64,000 nt of DNA, taken from assembly GCF_004114915.1 (NCBI RefSeq), contig NZ_CP022219.1:2696501-2760500 (forward strand), given 5' to 3'. The position numbers were made by a program, and so were the translations under genes. The DNA is from Bradyrhizobium guangxiense. GTDB lineage: Bacteria > Pseudomonadota > Alphaproteobacteria > Rhizobiales > Xanthobacteraceae. Below, in pieces: positions 1-10,802 of this stretch. The first letter of the stretch is position 1. Each line of letters begins with the position of its first letter. The notes beneath the pieces were generated by a model. That model searched no databases and was not told where the DNA came from. It saw only the letters and a list, made by a program, of their open reading frames with translations.

Positions 1-537
1 CGCTTGATCGCAGCCGCCGTCCTGATCGCCTTCACGGGCGCTCTGGGCGGCTGCTCCAGCTTCGATCCGAGCGACATGCTCGACTTCCTCGACACCAAGA
101 AGAAGCTGCGGGGTGACCGCAAGCCGGTCTTCCCGGAGGGTGTGCCGGGCCTCGAGCAAGGCGTTCCGAAGGAGCTGTACAAGGGCGCGCAGCAACAGCC
201 CGATCCGAACGCGCCTGCGGTGGCGGCTTTGCCTGCGGAGCCGCCGCCCGAGCCGGCCAAGCCGGCGAAGGGCGCCAAGGCGAAGCACACCAAGCCGCCG
301 GCCGCCGCAGCCGTCGCGCCGGCCGAGGCGCCCGCCGGCGAGGTCGACGGCGAGGCCCAGCCGGAGGCGGCCCCGCCCACGGCCGCTCCGCCGCCCAAGC
401 ACAAGATCGTCCGCAAGCGCACCACCGCGCCGCCGCCGGATCAGCCGGTCCAGCAGGCGCAACCCGCCCAGGCCACGCAGCAGCAATCGCAGAGCGCCTT
501 CCCGGCGCCGCTGCCGAGCGGCAGCTTCTCGCGCTAA
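1..537 (+). CDS. Proline/alanine-rich lipoprotein of unknown function (5' end outside window)
   Basis: The frame is open from the first base, so the true start is probably just upstream; the first start codon inside the window is TTG at 4. A hydrophobic stretch ends in the lipobox LGGC, so the protein is probably a lipoprotein anchored at Cys16 (counted from the TTG). A short conserved-looking segment (about residues 20-60, with KPVFPEGVPGLEQGVPKELY) precedes a low-complexity tail rich in Pro, Ala, Gln and Lys. It lies 49 bases upstream of der on the same strand. I do not recognise a family; the low-complexity tail suggests a periplasm-spanning or wall-associated segment, which is inference. 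Confidence 0.6.
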   Translation, partial: RLIAAAVLIAFTGALGGCSSFDPSDMLDFLDTKKKLRGDRKPVFPEGVPGLEQGVPKELYKGAQQQPDPNAPAVAALPAEPPPEPAKPAKGAKAKHTKPPAAAAVAPAEAPAGEVDGEAQPEAAPPTAAPPPKHKIVRKRTTAPPPDQPVQQAQPAQATQQQSQSAFPAPLPSGSFSR

Positions 538-586
538 TTCTTTCCTTTGATTGACAGGCGCAGCCCCGGCAGCGCACGAATGACCG

Positions 587-1969
587 ATGTCCTTCACGAT
601 CGCCATCATCGGCCGGCCCAATGTCGGCAAATCGACGCTGTTCAACCGCCTGGTGGGACAGAAGCTCGCGCTCGTCGATGATCTGCCGGGCGTCACCCGC
701 GACCGCCGCGAGGGCGAGGCCAGGCTCGGCGACCTCCACTTCACCATCATCGATACCGCCGGCCTCGACGAGGGCGCCAAGGGCTCCCTGACCGCGCGCA
801 TGCAGGAGCAGACCGAGACCGCGATCGCGCAGGCCGATGCCCTGTTCTTCGTCATCGATGCCCGCGTCGGCCTCACGCCCACCGATCGTGCTTTCGCCGA
901 TTTCGCGCGCAAGGCCGACAAGCCGGTGCTGCTGGTCGCCAACAAGAGCGAGGGCAAGCACGGTGATGCCGGCGCGATGGAAGCGTTCGCGCTCGGCCTC
1001 GGCGATCCCATCCAGATCTCCGCCGAGCACGGCGAGGGCATGGGCGAGCTCTACGACGCGCTCGCCAAGCTGATGCCGGAGCCGATCGACGAAGACGAGA
1101 TCGAGGACGACGAGCCGCTCTCCGAGGAAGAGGCCGCGACGCGCCCGATCCGGGTCGCCATCGTCGGCCGGCCCAATGCCGGCAAGTCGACGCTGATCAA
1201 CCATCTGCTCGGCGAAGAGCGTCTGCTGACGAGCCCGGAGGCCGGCACCACGCGCGATTCCATCGCGGTCGAGATCAACTGGAAGGGTCGCGATTTTCGC
1301 GTGTTCGACACCGCAGGCCTGCGCCGGCGCTCGCGCATCGAGGAGAAGCTGGAGAAGCTCTCGGTTGCGGACGCACTGCGTGCGGTGCGCTTTGCCGAAG
1401 TCGTCGTGTTGATGATGGACACGCAGAACCGCTTCGAGGAGCAGGATCTGCGCATCGCCGATCTGATCGAGCGCGAGGGCCGCGCGATCGTGCTCGCCGT
1501 CAACAAATGGGACCTGATGGAGACCAAGGGCGGCGGCGCGATCTCGGGTCTGCGCCGCGATGCCGATCATTGGCTGCCGCAGGTCAAGGGCGTGCCGATC
1601 GTCGCCGTCTCCGGCCTGATGGGCGAGGGCATCGACCGCCTGATGCAGGCGATCCAGGACGCCTATGCGGTCTGGAACAGGCGCGTGCCGACCTCGGCGC
1701 TCAATCGCTGGTTCGAGCAGGCGATCCAGGCCAATCCGCCGCCTGCGGTGTCCGGCCGCAGGCTGAAGCTGAACTACATCACGCAGAACAAGGCGCGCCC
1801 GCCGAGCTTCGTGCTGTTCTGCTCGCGTGCGGACGCGGTGCCGCAGTCCTACCTGCGCTACCTCACCAACTCCATGCGCGAGACCTTCGATCTGCCGGGC
1901 ACGCCGGTGCGCATCACCTTGCGCGAGAAGGCCAATCCGTTCGCGCACAAGCGCAAGCGCCCGTCGTGA
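587..1969 (+). CDS. der: Ribosome-associated GTPase Der (EngA)
   Basis: Der is a tandem-GTPase factor for 50S ribosomal subunit maturation in the cytoplasm. The 460-residue product has two complete G domains: P-loop GRPNVGKS at 9-16 with NKSE near 119, and a second P-loop GRPNAGKS near 194 with NKWD near 306. A KH-like C-terminal domain follows, ending in the basic KRKRPS. An acidic linker (about 165-182) separates the domains. Length matches the family. The ATG at 587 starts directly on the first G-domain strand. The stop overlaps the GTG of the next gene, so the two are translationally coupled. Confidence 0.97.
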   Translation: MSFTIAIIGRPNVGKSTLFNRLVGQKLALVDDLPGVTRDRREGEARLGDLHFTIIDTAGLDEGAKGSLTARMQEQTETAIAQADALFFVIDARVGLTPTDRAFADFARKADKPVLLVANKSEGKHGDAGAMEAFALGLGDPIQISAEHGEGMGELYDALAKLMPEPIDEDEIEDDEPLSEEEAATRPIRVAIVGRPNAGKSTLINHLLGEERLLTSPEAGTTRDSIAVEINWKGRDFRVFDTAGLRRRSRIEEKLEKLSVADALRAVRFAEVVVLMMDTQNRFEEQDLRIADLIEREGRAIVLAVNKWDLMETKGGGAISGLRRDADHWLPQVKGVPIVAVSGLMGEGIDRLMQAIQDAYAVWNRRVPTSALNRWFEQAIQANPPPAVSGRRLKLNYITQNKARPPSFVLFCSRADAVPQSYLRYLTNSMRETFDLPGTPVRITLREKANPFAHKRKRPS

Positions 1970-3231
1970 GCGACGGCGCCGGCGCGACGACGCTGCAAGG
2001 CGCCGCAAGGGGCCGGCGCGGCGCGGTCGCTTTCATCTTCGTCACCATCCTGCTCGACATGCTCGCGCTCGGCGTGATCATGCCGATCCTGCCGAAGCTG
2101 ATCGAAAGCTTCGTCGACAACGACACCGCGCATGCGGCGCGCATCTTCGGCCTGTTCGGCACCGCCTGGGCCTTGATGCAATTCGTGTTCTCGCCGCTGC
2201 TCGGCGCGCTGTCCGATCGGTTCGGGCGGCGTCCTGTCGTGCTGCTGTCGAATTTCGGCCTTGCCGCCGACTACGTGCTGATGGCGCTCGCGCCGTCGCT
2301 GGTCTGGCTGTTCGTCGGCCGCGTCATCTCGGGCATCACCTCGGCGAGCATCTCGACCGCCTTTGCCTACATCGCCGACGTCACGCCGCCGGAACGGCGC
2401 GCGGCGATCTTCGGCAGGATTGGAGCCGCCTTCGGCGCCGGCTTCGTGCTCGGCCCGGCGCTCGGCGGCCTGCTCGGCGACATCGATCCGCGCCTGCCGT
2501 TCTGGGCCTCGGCGGCGTTGAGCCTTGCCAACGCACTCTATGGGCTGTTCGTTCTGCCGGAATCGTTGGCGCCCGACAGGCGCGCGCCGTTTCGCTGGCG
2601 AACTGCCAATCCTCTCGGGGCGCTGCGCCTGCTGCGCTCCAACGCGACGCTTGCGGCATTGTCGGTCGTCAATTTCATTGCGCAGGTCGCGCATGTCGTG
2701 CTGCCCTCGACCTTCGTGCTGTATGCGACCTATCGCTATGGCTGGGATTCCAAGACCGTGGGGCTGACGCTGGCGATGGTCGGCATCTGCGCCATGGTAG
2801 TGCAGGGGCTCGCGATCGGCCCGATCGTGCGCATGCTCGGCGAACCCAAGGCTCTGTTGCTCGGGCTGTGCTGTGGCGCGGTCGGCTTCGTGGTCCTCGG
2901 CGCTGCGCCGACCGGACCACTGTCCTGGATCGGAATTCCCATTCTGGCGCTGTGGGGCATCTCGGGCGCCGCGTCGCAGGCGTTGATGACGCGGCTCGTC
3001 GCGCCCGATCAGCAGGGCCAATTGCAAGGCGCGACCGCGAGCGTGCAGAGCGTGTCGCAGCTGGTCGGTCCGTTCCTGTTCACGCTGACGTTCTCGTATT
3101 TCATCGGCGGCAACGCGCCGCTGCATCTGCCCGGCGCGCCGTTCCTGCTGGCGGCGGTGTTGATGATGGTGTGCGTCGCGATCGCGGTGCGGTCGCTGGG
3201 CGGTCACCGTCATTCCGGGCTGGTGCGCTAG
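1966..3231 (+). CDS. MFS transporter of the TetA/DHA1 type
   Basis: A 421-residue proton-driven exporter of the major facilitator superfamily, resembling tetracycline-type drug:H+ antiporters; the substrate cannot be told from sequence. I place the start at GTG 1966, overlapping the der stop as GTGA; the frame is open further upstream but inside der. The first membrane segment begins near residue 19. Motif A (SDRFGRRP) lies between helices 2 and 3 near residue 84, and twelve hydrophobic segments are visible. The last codons and the stop lie inside the left arm of an interspersed palindromic repeat (3208-3310), so the C-terminal [10 protein letters not shown] is repeat-encoded. Confidence 0.88.
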   Translation: MSDGAGATTLQGAARGRRGAVAFIFVTILLDMLALGVIMPILPKLIESFVDNDTAHAARIFGLFGTAWALMQFVFSPLLGALSDRFGRRPVVLLSNFGLAADYVLMALAPSLVWLFVGRVISGITSASISTAFAYIADVTPPERRAAIFGRIGAAFGAGFVLGPALGGLLGDIDPRLPFWASAALSLANALYGLFVLPESLAPDRRAPFRWRTANPLGALRLLRSNATLAALSVVNFIAQVAHVVLPSTFVLYATYRYGWDSKTVGLTLAMVGICAMVVQGLAIGPIVRMLGEPKALLLGLCCGAVGFVVLGAAPTGPLSWIGIPILALWGISGAASQALMTRLVAPDQQGQLQGATASVQSVSQLVGPFLFTLTFSYFIGGNAPLHLPGAPFLLAAVLMMVCVAIAVRSLGGHRHSGLVR

Positions 3232-3310
3232 CACCAGACCCGGAATCTCGAGATCCTCAGGTGCGCAATTGCGCACCATAGTTCGATGCGTCGCATCGCC
3301 CCGGAATGAC
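3208..3310. repeat. Interspersed palindromic repeat, copy 1
   Basis: The element starts GTCATTCCGGG and ends CCCCGGAATGAC, so its termini are inverted, and it contains nested smaller inverted repeats such as the pair flanking GCTAGC. Two further copies lie at 6729-6809 and 31168-31243. It sits between convergent gene ends and overlaps the 3' end of the MFS gene. I know this class as a common short mosaic repeat of Bradyrhizobium genomes; that attribution is from memory. Confidence 0.8.
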
Positions 3311-3320
3311 TGCTACGCGG

Positions 3321-4547
3321 TCACTTCTTCACCAGCGGACAATCGCTGTCCTTGAGCGGCTTGGCCGCGTCCTCCGGCGCGATGGTGGCGACCAGCTTGT
3401 AATAGTCCCAGGGGCCCTTCGACTCCTCGGGCTTCTTTACCTCGAACAGATAGGCCGGGATGAGGCGGCGTCCGTCCTGCCGCAGCGGTCCGTTGCCGAA
3501 CAGCGGATCGTCGGTCGGCAGCTCCTTCATCTTGGCAACGACCTTGGCGCCGTCATGGGGATTGCTCCCGAGCGCTTCCATCGCCTTGAGATAATGCAGC
3601 ACCATCGCGTAATTGCCGGCCTGGGTCATCGAGGGCATCGCGTTCTTGCTGGCGAGCTGCGAGAAGCGCTTGGACCATTCGCGGGTCTTGTCGTTCAGGT
3701 CCCAGTAGAACGATTCGGTGAAGGTCAGGCCCTGCGCGGTCTTGAGGCCCAGCGAGTGCACGTCGTTGATGAACAGCAGCAGCGCGGCGAGCTTCTGGCC
3801 ACCTTGGACGATGCCGAACTCGGCGGCCTGCTTGATGGCGTTGGTGGTGTCGCCGCCGGCATTGGCGAGGCCGATGATCTTGGCTTTCGACGATTGCGCC
3901 TGAAGCAGGAAGGAGGAGAAGTCGGCGGTGTTGAGCGGGTGCTTGACGCCACCGAGCAGCTTGCCCCCGTTGGCGGTGACCACGGCGCTGGTGTCGCGCT
4001 CCAGGGCGTGACCGAACGCGTAGTCGGCGGTGAGGAAGAACCAGCTGTCGCCGCCGGCCTTGGTCAGCGCCTTGCCGGTGCCGTTGGCCAGCATGTAGGT
4101 GTCGTAGGTATAGGAGATGGTGTTGGGTGTGCAGGCCTTGCCGGTGAGGTCTGCGGTGGCCGCGCCCGAATTGAGCAGCACCGCGTTCTTCTCCTTGACG
4201 AGATTGCTCACCGCGAGCGCCACGCCCGAGCTCGGCGTGTCTGCGATCGCGTCGACCTTGTCGTTGTCGATCCACTGCCGGGCGATGTTGACGCCGACGT
4301 CAGGCTTGTTCTGGTGATCGCCGCTCAGAACCTCGATCTTCCAGCCCTTCTTGAGCAGGCCGGAATCCTCGACCGCCATCTTGATCGCGACCACGGAGTT
4401 CGGGCCGCCGATGTCGGCATAGAGGCTCGACATGTCGTTGAGCACGCCGATCTTGACGGTCTTGTCCTGGGCAAAGGCGGATGTGGCAAAACCGAAGGCG
4501 GCACAGGCCAGAAGGGCCGCGGAGCGGCGCGCGAACGTCGTCGTCAT
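3321..4547 (-). CDS. Branched-chain amino acid-type ABC transporter substrate-binding protein (LivK family)
   Basis: A 408-residue periplasmic binding protein of the Leu/Ile/Val-binding type (Peripla_BP_6). It has a clear signal peptide (about residues 1-26, ending TSAFA-QD), followed by the family's opening strand VKIGVLNDMSSLYADIGG. Rhizobial homologues bind amino acids or aromatic/aliphatic acids; the ligand here is unknown. No permease or ATPase gene lies next to it, so it must either work with a transporter encoded elsewhere or be a signalling receptor. The start is ATG 4547 with AAAGG-type purines just upstream. Upstream (minus strand) is the NHL-repeat gene. Confidence 0.92.
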   Translation of the reverse strand: MTTTFARRSAALLACAAFGFATSAFAQDKTVKIGVLNDMSSLYADIGGPNSVVAIKMAVEDSGLLKKGWKIEVLSGDHQNKPDVGVNIARQWIDNDKVDAIADTPSSGVALAVSNLVKEKNAVLLNSGAATADLTGKACTPNTISYTYDTYMLANGTGKALTKAGGDSWFFLTADYAFGHALERDTSAVVTANGGKLLGGVKHPLNTADFSSFLLQAQSSKAKIIGLANAGGDTTNAIKQAAEFGIVQGGQKLAALLLFINDVHSLGLKTAQGLTFTESFYWDLNDKTREWSKRFSQLASKNAMPSMTQAGNYAMVLHYLKAMEALGSNPHDGAKVVAKMKELPTDDPLFGNGPLRQDGRRLIPAYLFEVKKPEESKGPWDYYKLVATIAPEDAAKPLKDSDCPLVKK

Positions 4548-4656
4548 AAAAGGTTTCCTCCATTGTCAAATATGCGGACGGCTCTCTTGGATGGAGCCTT
4601 TGTTCCGGCTGATGGCTCTAGCCTGTCCCACGGCCGGCGGCAATGCGCCTAAAGCC

Positions 4657-4683
4657 GGATGACGCTGCGTCGTAGCGTCATCC
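4657..4683 (-). terminator. Hairpin downstream of the NHL-repeat gene
   Basis: Perfect 10-base arms GGATGACGCT and AGCGTCATCC enclose a 7-base loop, 35 bases past the stop of the minus-strand NHL gene. No strong T-run follows, so termination is probable rather than certain. Confidence 0.5.
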
Positions 4684-4717
4684 ATCGGTTAACTTTTGGG
4701 CAAAATGCGTTGAGACG

Positions 4718-5850
4718 CTATTTGAGCGCGTCCGACGTCAGCTTGAATTTCTGGATGCGCTTTCCGGTATCGACCTCGGCGGTATAGACGTTACCCCGGG
4801 GGTCGATCGCCATGGCGTGCACCCAGTGGAATTGACCGGCGTTGCGGCCGCTGTGGCCGAAGCTGCCGACCACGCTGCCGTCCTGATCTCGTTGTTCTCG
4901 CCGTCGGCGCTGAGCAGATAGGTCTGCTTCGGATCGGGCCAGATCGCGATGTCCCACACCGCGCCGTTGCCGAGCGTATTCTTCTCGAAGAAGAACTCCT
5001 TCACGAAGCTGCCGTCCTTCTTGAACACCTGGATGCGGTTGTTGATGCGGTCGCAGACGTAGACGAGGCCGTCATTGGCGAGCTTCACGCAGTGGACCGG
5101 GTTGCCGAACTGCTGCGCAACCGGCGCCTTGGGATCGTAGGGCGCCTGCTTGGCGTCGTCGGGCTTGTTGCCGTAGGCGCCCCAGTGCCGCTTGTAGGCG
5201 AGCGTTGTCGCGTCGAACACGATGACGCGGCGGTTGCCGTAGCCGTCGGCGACGTAGATCTCGTTGGCCTCCTTGTCGAGCGCGGTTTCGGCGGGCTTGC
5301 CGAGCTGGGTGGTGTCGTTGCTGCCGAGGCTCGGCGCGATCTTGCCGATCTGGGCGACGAACTTGCCGTCGAGTGTGAATTTCAGGATCGCGTTGTCGTT
5401 GTCGGCGTTGCCGCCGATCCAGACGAAGCCGCGTTCGTCGACCTCGATCCCGTGCTCCCGACCGACCCATTCATAGCCCTGGCCCGGGCCGCCCCAGGAG
5501 CGCAGCAGATTGCCGTCGACGTCGAATTCGAGCACGGGCGGCGCCGACACGCAGCATTTCGAGCGCGGTGGATTGAGGCTCGCGCCCTTCTCGTCGTCGG
5601 TGAGCGAGCGCGGGCGATGGATCACCCAGATATGGCCCTGCCAGTCGACCGTGATGCCGCCGACCTGGCCGAGGATCCAGTTGTTCGGCAACTGCTTCGG
5701 CCAGGAGGGATCGACCGCGAAGGTCGGGACGTCGCCGGCTCGTGCCAAACCCGGAAGCACGACAGCGCTGGCGGCGATCAGGATGGCGAGGGCGTGAGAG
5801 ACATTTGCGAGCGCACGCGCAAAGCCTGCGCGATCATGCCATGGCGCCAT
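4718..5850 (-). pseudogene. NHL-repeat beta-propeller protein (alpha-amidating-lyase-like), frameshifted near the 3' end
   Basis: The frame from ATG 5850 encodes a signal peptide (to about residue 38) and a six-bladed NHL-type propeller related to the lyase half of peptidyl-glycine alpha-amidating enzymes, with several GxVYVxD-like blade strands. After ENNEIR (about 4881-4887) the frame runs into nonsense and stops at 4738. The expected final blade (DGSVVGSFGHSGRNAGQFHW through VDTGKRIQKFKLTSDALK) is intact in the next frame and ends at 4718. One missing base explains this. It could be a real mutation or a sequencing error. Function is unknown; some soil bacteria carry many such secreted propellers. 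Confidence 0.75.
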
Positions 5851-5941
5851 GGCGACCTCCCTTTTTTGGCTCGCGGCTTGCTGCCGCTTAAGCGCGGGCA
5901 GTCAATCGCGGGGAGGCAGGCAAGTCAATCAGGCAAGGAAA

Positions 5942-6682
5942 TTACGCAGGTGCGCGGAAGCTCATCAGCGTGCGGGTCTTGTAGTCGTAGAATTTGCCGG
6001 TCTCGGTCCAGCCGGGCGCGCACATCGGCACGATGAATTCGGCGACCTGCTCAGGCGTGTCGAGCGTCGCCGGATCCTCGCCCGGCATCAGCGTGGCGCG
6101 CATGCGGGTGCGGACCGGGCCGGGATTGAACAGGTTGACGCGCAGCTTCGTGTTCGCGGTCTCCTGCGCCCAGGCGCGGGCCAGCGTCTCCAGCGCGGCC
6201 TTCGAGGCGGCGTAGGGACTGACATAGGCGGTCGCCTTGTTGGCGGCGCCCGAGGTGATGAACACGGCGCGACCGGCGTCGGACTGCTTCAGCAGCGGCT
6301 CCATGCAGCGGATCAGCTGGAAGTTGGCGGAGACGTTGACGGCCATCACGTCGGTGAAGGTCTTCAGCTCGATATGACCGATCGGCGAGGAGGGGCCGAG
6401 CACGCCGGCATTGCCGACCAGGATGTCGAGCTTGCCGTAGCGCTCGTGCAGGCCGGCGCCCAGACGCGCGATGCCGTCGGAATCGGTGAGGTTGAGCGGC
6501 ACCAGCGTGGCGCTGCCGCCGTCCTTGCGGATCTCGTCGTCGAGCTCTTCCAGCCCGCCTTGCGTCCGCGCCGTCGCCACAATATGCGCGCCGGCCTTGG
6601 CGAGCGCGATTGCGGTGGCATAGCCGATGCCACGCGAGGCGCCGGTGACGAGAGCGATACGGTCAGCGAGGGGCTTTGTCAT
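5942..6682 (-). CDS. SDR-family NAD(P)-dependent oxidoreductase
   Basis: A classical short-chain dehydrogenase of 246 residues: cofactor motif TGASRGIG at 13-20, structural NAG near 93, catalytic Ser in ITSGAA and the YxxxK pair in YAASK near 165. The NPGPVRTRMR loop after the active site resembles 3-oxoacyl-ACP reductase-like and YciK-like members. The substrate is not identifiable. It lies downstream of purF on the same strand, separated by a palindromic repeat (6729-6809), so it is probably transcribed separately or its message is stabilised by the repeat. ATG 6682 is the only sensible start. Confidence 0.9.
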   Translation of the reverse strand: MTKPLADRIALVTGASRGIGYATAIALAKAGAHIVATARTQGGLEELDDEIRKDGGSATLVPLNLTDSDGIARLGAGLHERYGKLDILVGNAGVLGPSSPIGHIELKTFTDVMAVNVSANFQLIRCMEPLLKQSDAGRAVFITSGAANKATAYVSPYAASKAALETLARAWAQETANTKLRVNLFNPGPVRTRMRATLMPGEDPATLDTPEQVAEFIVPMCAPGWTETGKFYDYKTRTLMSFRAPA

Positions 6683-6728
6683 GGCGGGGGTTTACAGCGG
6701 TGGATGGCCGGGACAAGCCCCAACGACT

Positions 6729-6809
6729 GTCATTCCGGGGCGATGCGCAGCATCGAACCCGGAATCTCGAGATCCCGGGCTCGCTCCTGGCGGACCGCCC
6801 CGGGATGAC
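6729..6809. repeat. Interspersed palindromic repeat, copy 2
   Basis: Same family as 3208-3310: it opens GTCATTCCGGGGCGATGCG and closes CGCCCCGGGATGAC, and it shares the internal CCCGGAATCTCGAGATCC segment with copy 1. It fills the gap between purF and the SDR gene. Confidence 0.8.
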
Positions 6810-6819
6810 GGCTACGCCG

Positions 6820-8343
6820 TCAGCTCGCCTCCGCCAGCAGCGACAGCTGCCGCGGCTGCGGCTCGGTCTGGGTCTGGTCGGTGAGGTGGGTCGGATAGGC
6901 GCCGGTGAAGCAGTGATCCGAGAACTTCGGATTGGCGGGATCGCGGCCGGGCTCGCCCATGGCGCGGGACATGCCGTCGATCGACAGGAAGGCGAGCGAG
7001 TCGGCGCCGATGATCTCGCGCATCTCCTCCAGCGAATGCGTCGCGGCCAGGAGGCCGCCGCGATCGGGCAGGTCGATGCCGTAATAATCGGGATACAGGA
7101 TCGGGGGCGAGGCGAGGCGGAAATGCACTTCCTTGGCGCCCGCATCGCGCATCATGCGCACGATCTTCTTCGAGGTGGTGCCGCGCACCAGCGAGTCGTC
7201 GATCAGGATGATGCGCTTGCCTTCGATCGCGGCGCGGTTGGCCGAGTGCTTCATGCGCACGCCGGATTCGCGGATCGCCTGCGTCGGCTGGATGAAGGTG
7301 CGGCCGACATAATGGTTGCGGATGATGCCGAGCTCGAACGGTACGCCGGAATGCTGGCTGTAGCCGACCGCGGCCGGCACGCCGGAATCCGGCACCGGCA
7401 CGACGACGTCGATCGGCACGTGGCTCTCGCGCGCGAGCTGGGCGCCGAAGGCCTTGCGGACCTCGTAGACCGAGCGGCCGTGGACGATGGAATCCGGCCG
7501 CGAGAAGTAGATGTATTCGAAGATGCAGGGGCGCGGCGCCATCGGCGGGAAGGGCTTGTGGATGTCCTGGCCGTTCTCGTCGAACACGATGACTTCGCCG
7601 GGCTCGATGTCGCGCACGAAGCGCGCGCCGATGATGTCGAGGGCGCAGGTCTCGGAGGTCAGGATCGGGCAGCCGTCGAGCTCGCCGAGCACCAGCGGGC
7701 GGATGCCGCGCGGATCGCGCGCGCCGACCAGCTTCTTGTTGGTCAGCGAGACCAGCGCATAGGCGCCTTCGATCTCGCGCAGCGCGTCGATATAGCGCTC
7801 GATGAAACGCGCGCGCTTGGAGCGTGCGACCAGGTGCAGGATCACCTCGGTGTCGGTCGTCGACTGCATCATCGCGCCGCTCTTCACGAGCTCGCGGCGC
7901 AGCGTCAGGCCGTTGGTGAGGTTGCCGTTGTGGGCGACCGCGAGGCCGCCGGCATTGAGCTCGGCGAACAGCGGCTGCACGTTGCGCAGGATGGTGGCGC
8001 CGGTGGTGGAATAGCGGACATGGCCGACGGCCATGTTGCCGGGCAGGCGGTCGATCACCTCGCGGCGGGAGAAGGTGTCGCCGACGAGGCCGAGCCGGCG
8101 CTCACTGTGAAAACGGCTGCCGTCGTAGGAGACGATGCCGGCGGCTTCCTGGCCGCGGTGCTGAAGCGCGTGCAGGCCGAGCGCGGTGATCGCAGCGGCA
8201 TCGGGGTGGCCGTAGATGCCGAAGACGCCGCATTCCTCGCGCAGCGTATCCCCCTCCAGATCGTCCTGAACCTCCAGCGCGGCCGGACCTGGACCGGCGT
8301 TTGGATCGAGATCAAATTGGGCGTCCTGGTCAGGGTGTCGCAT
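6820..8343 (-). CDS. purF: Amidophosphoribosyltransferase
   Basis: PurF catalyses the first committed step of purine synthesis (PRPP plus glutamine to 5-phosphoribosylamine). The N-terminal Ntn glutaminase domain has its nucleophile in EECGVFGIYG, at Cys38; the preceding 37 residues would be a propeptide, as in B. subtilis-type enzymes. Later glutaminase motifs are HRGQEAAGI and HNGNLTN. The C-terminal phosphoribosyltransferase domain has the PRPP loop ILIDDSLVRGTT. Length is 507 residues, normal for the family. It lies 28 bases downstream of cvpA, the usual cvpA-purF pair. Confidence 0.97.
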   Translation of the reverse strand: MRHPDQDAQFDLDPNAGPGPAALEVQDDLEGDTLREECGVFGIYGHPDAAAITALGLHALQHRGQEAAGIVSYDGSRFHSERRLGLVGDTFSRREVIDRLPGNMAVGHVRYSTTGATILRNVQPLFAELNAGGLAVAHNGNLTNGLTLRRELVKSGAMMQSTTDTEVILHLVARSKRARFIERYIDALREIEGAYALVSLTNKKLVGARDPRGIRPLVLGELDGCPILTSETCALDIIGARFVRDIEPGEVIVFDENGQDIHKPFPPMAPRPCIFEYIYFSRPDSIVHGRSVYEVRKAFGAQLARESHVPIDVVVPVPDSGVPAAVGYSQHSGVPFELGIIRNHYVGRTFIQPTQAIRESGVRMKHSANRAAIEGKRIILIDDSLVRGTTSKKIVRMMRDAGAKEVHFRLASPPILYPDYYGIDLPDRGGLLAATHSLEEMREIIGADSLAFLSIDGMSRAMGEPGRDPANPKFSDHCFTGAYPTHLTDQTQTEPQPRQLSLLAEAS

Positions 8344-8371
8344 CTCGTCCGCGCCTCTCTTTAGGGCTTAA

Positions 8372-9001
8372 TCAACGCGCCGCAGGTTTCTCGATCAGCT
8401 TTTTCAGGCTGTCACGAGCAGGTTTACTGTATCCGTCGCCACTGCCCGAAGGCTGCTGCTCGGAATCAGCTTGATCATCATCTGGTTTGTTTTTCTTGAA
8501 TCTCTTCAAGATGGTGTTCTCGGGGTCGTCGGGCAAGAGGGCCATCAGCCAATCCCCGGTTCCCTGGAGCACCACGCGGGACTTGGCCCCCGTGACCCAG
8601 TCCGGACGCTGCTTGTCCGGCACCAGCCAGGTGAAGAACAGGAACGCGACCACGACGATCAAAAGCCCGCGAGCGAGGCCAAACAGGAAGCCCAGGGTGC
8701 GGTCCAGCGCGCCGATGCGCGAATCCAGGATCATGTCGGAGATCCGCACCGTGATCACGGAGACCACGATCAGGGTGCCGACGAACACGCCCGCGACGAC
8801 CACCACGCTCGCGACGGTGTCGTTGTTGAAATAGGCCTTGGCGGTCGGCAGCAGCTTCGAGAACGAATAGAGCGTCACGATCGCCGCCGCGCCCCAGGCC
8901 GCGATCGACAGGATTTCGCGCATGAAGCCGCGGACCATGGCGAGCAGGCCAGAGATCAGCATCACACCGAGCAGGATCAGGTCGAGGATGGTTACTGGCA
9001 T
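8372..9001 (-). CDS. cvpA: CvpA-family inner-membrane protein
   Basis: A 209-residue membrane protein with about four hydrophobic segments in the first 130 residues, followed by a charged cytoplasmic tail rich in Lys, Asp and Gln. The N-terminal pattern (ILDLILLGVMLISGLLAMVRG then EILSIAAWGAAA) is typical of the CvpA family, linked to colicin V production and envelope homeostasis. It precedes purF and probably shares its transcript. The biochemical role of the family is not settled. Confidence 0.93.
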   Translation of the reverse strand: MPVTILDLILLGVMLISGLLAMVRGFMREILSIAAWGAAAIVTLYSFSKLLPTAKAYFNNDTVASVVVVAGVFVGTLIVVSVITVRISDMILDSRIGALDRTLGFLFGLARGLLIVVVAFLFFTWLVPDKQRPDWVTGAKSRVVLQGTGDWLMALLPDDPENTILKRFKKNKPDDDQADSEQQPSGSGDGYSKPARDSLKKLIEKPAAR

Positions 9002-9167
9002 CGGCTGGGCTGGTCCGCTCGTACTTCAAAGGTGCTCTGCGAATCGGTGCTTGGCCGCTGCCCTAAAAGAGGGGCAGACGGCGTTCCCGGCAAGGCCGCA
9101 ACCACGCAATCCCATGCTGCTTTTGTGACGGCTGTATAGCGGTGAGGGCCTCCGACGTCACCTCCGG

Positions 9168-10613
<1,446 letters not shown>

Positions 10614-10802
10614 GGGACGGATGAGTCGCGGTTTCGGCTCGCTGATAGCACGGAACGGCGGGTGATCGCCGCCTTCGAATATCTCAATTCGGCACGATAG
10701 ATATACCTTTCATTAGCCCTGTGCCGCAGTGGCCCGGTGGATTTTGCGAAGTGTTAGCGGACGCGGGTCCAGTCTCGGAACCATCGGGGGCGGCGAAGAG
10801 AA

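Noticed and set aside
32..2008. A 658-codon open frame on the minus strand
   Set aside because: It lies wholly antisense to the lipoprotein and der genes, is Arg/His/Ala-rich as expected from GC-rich shadow frames, and has no recognisable domain.
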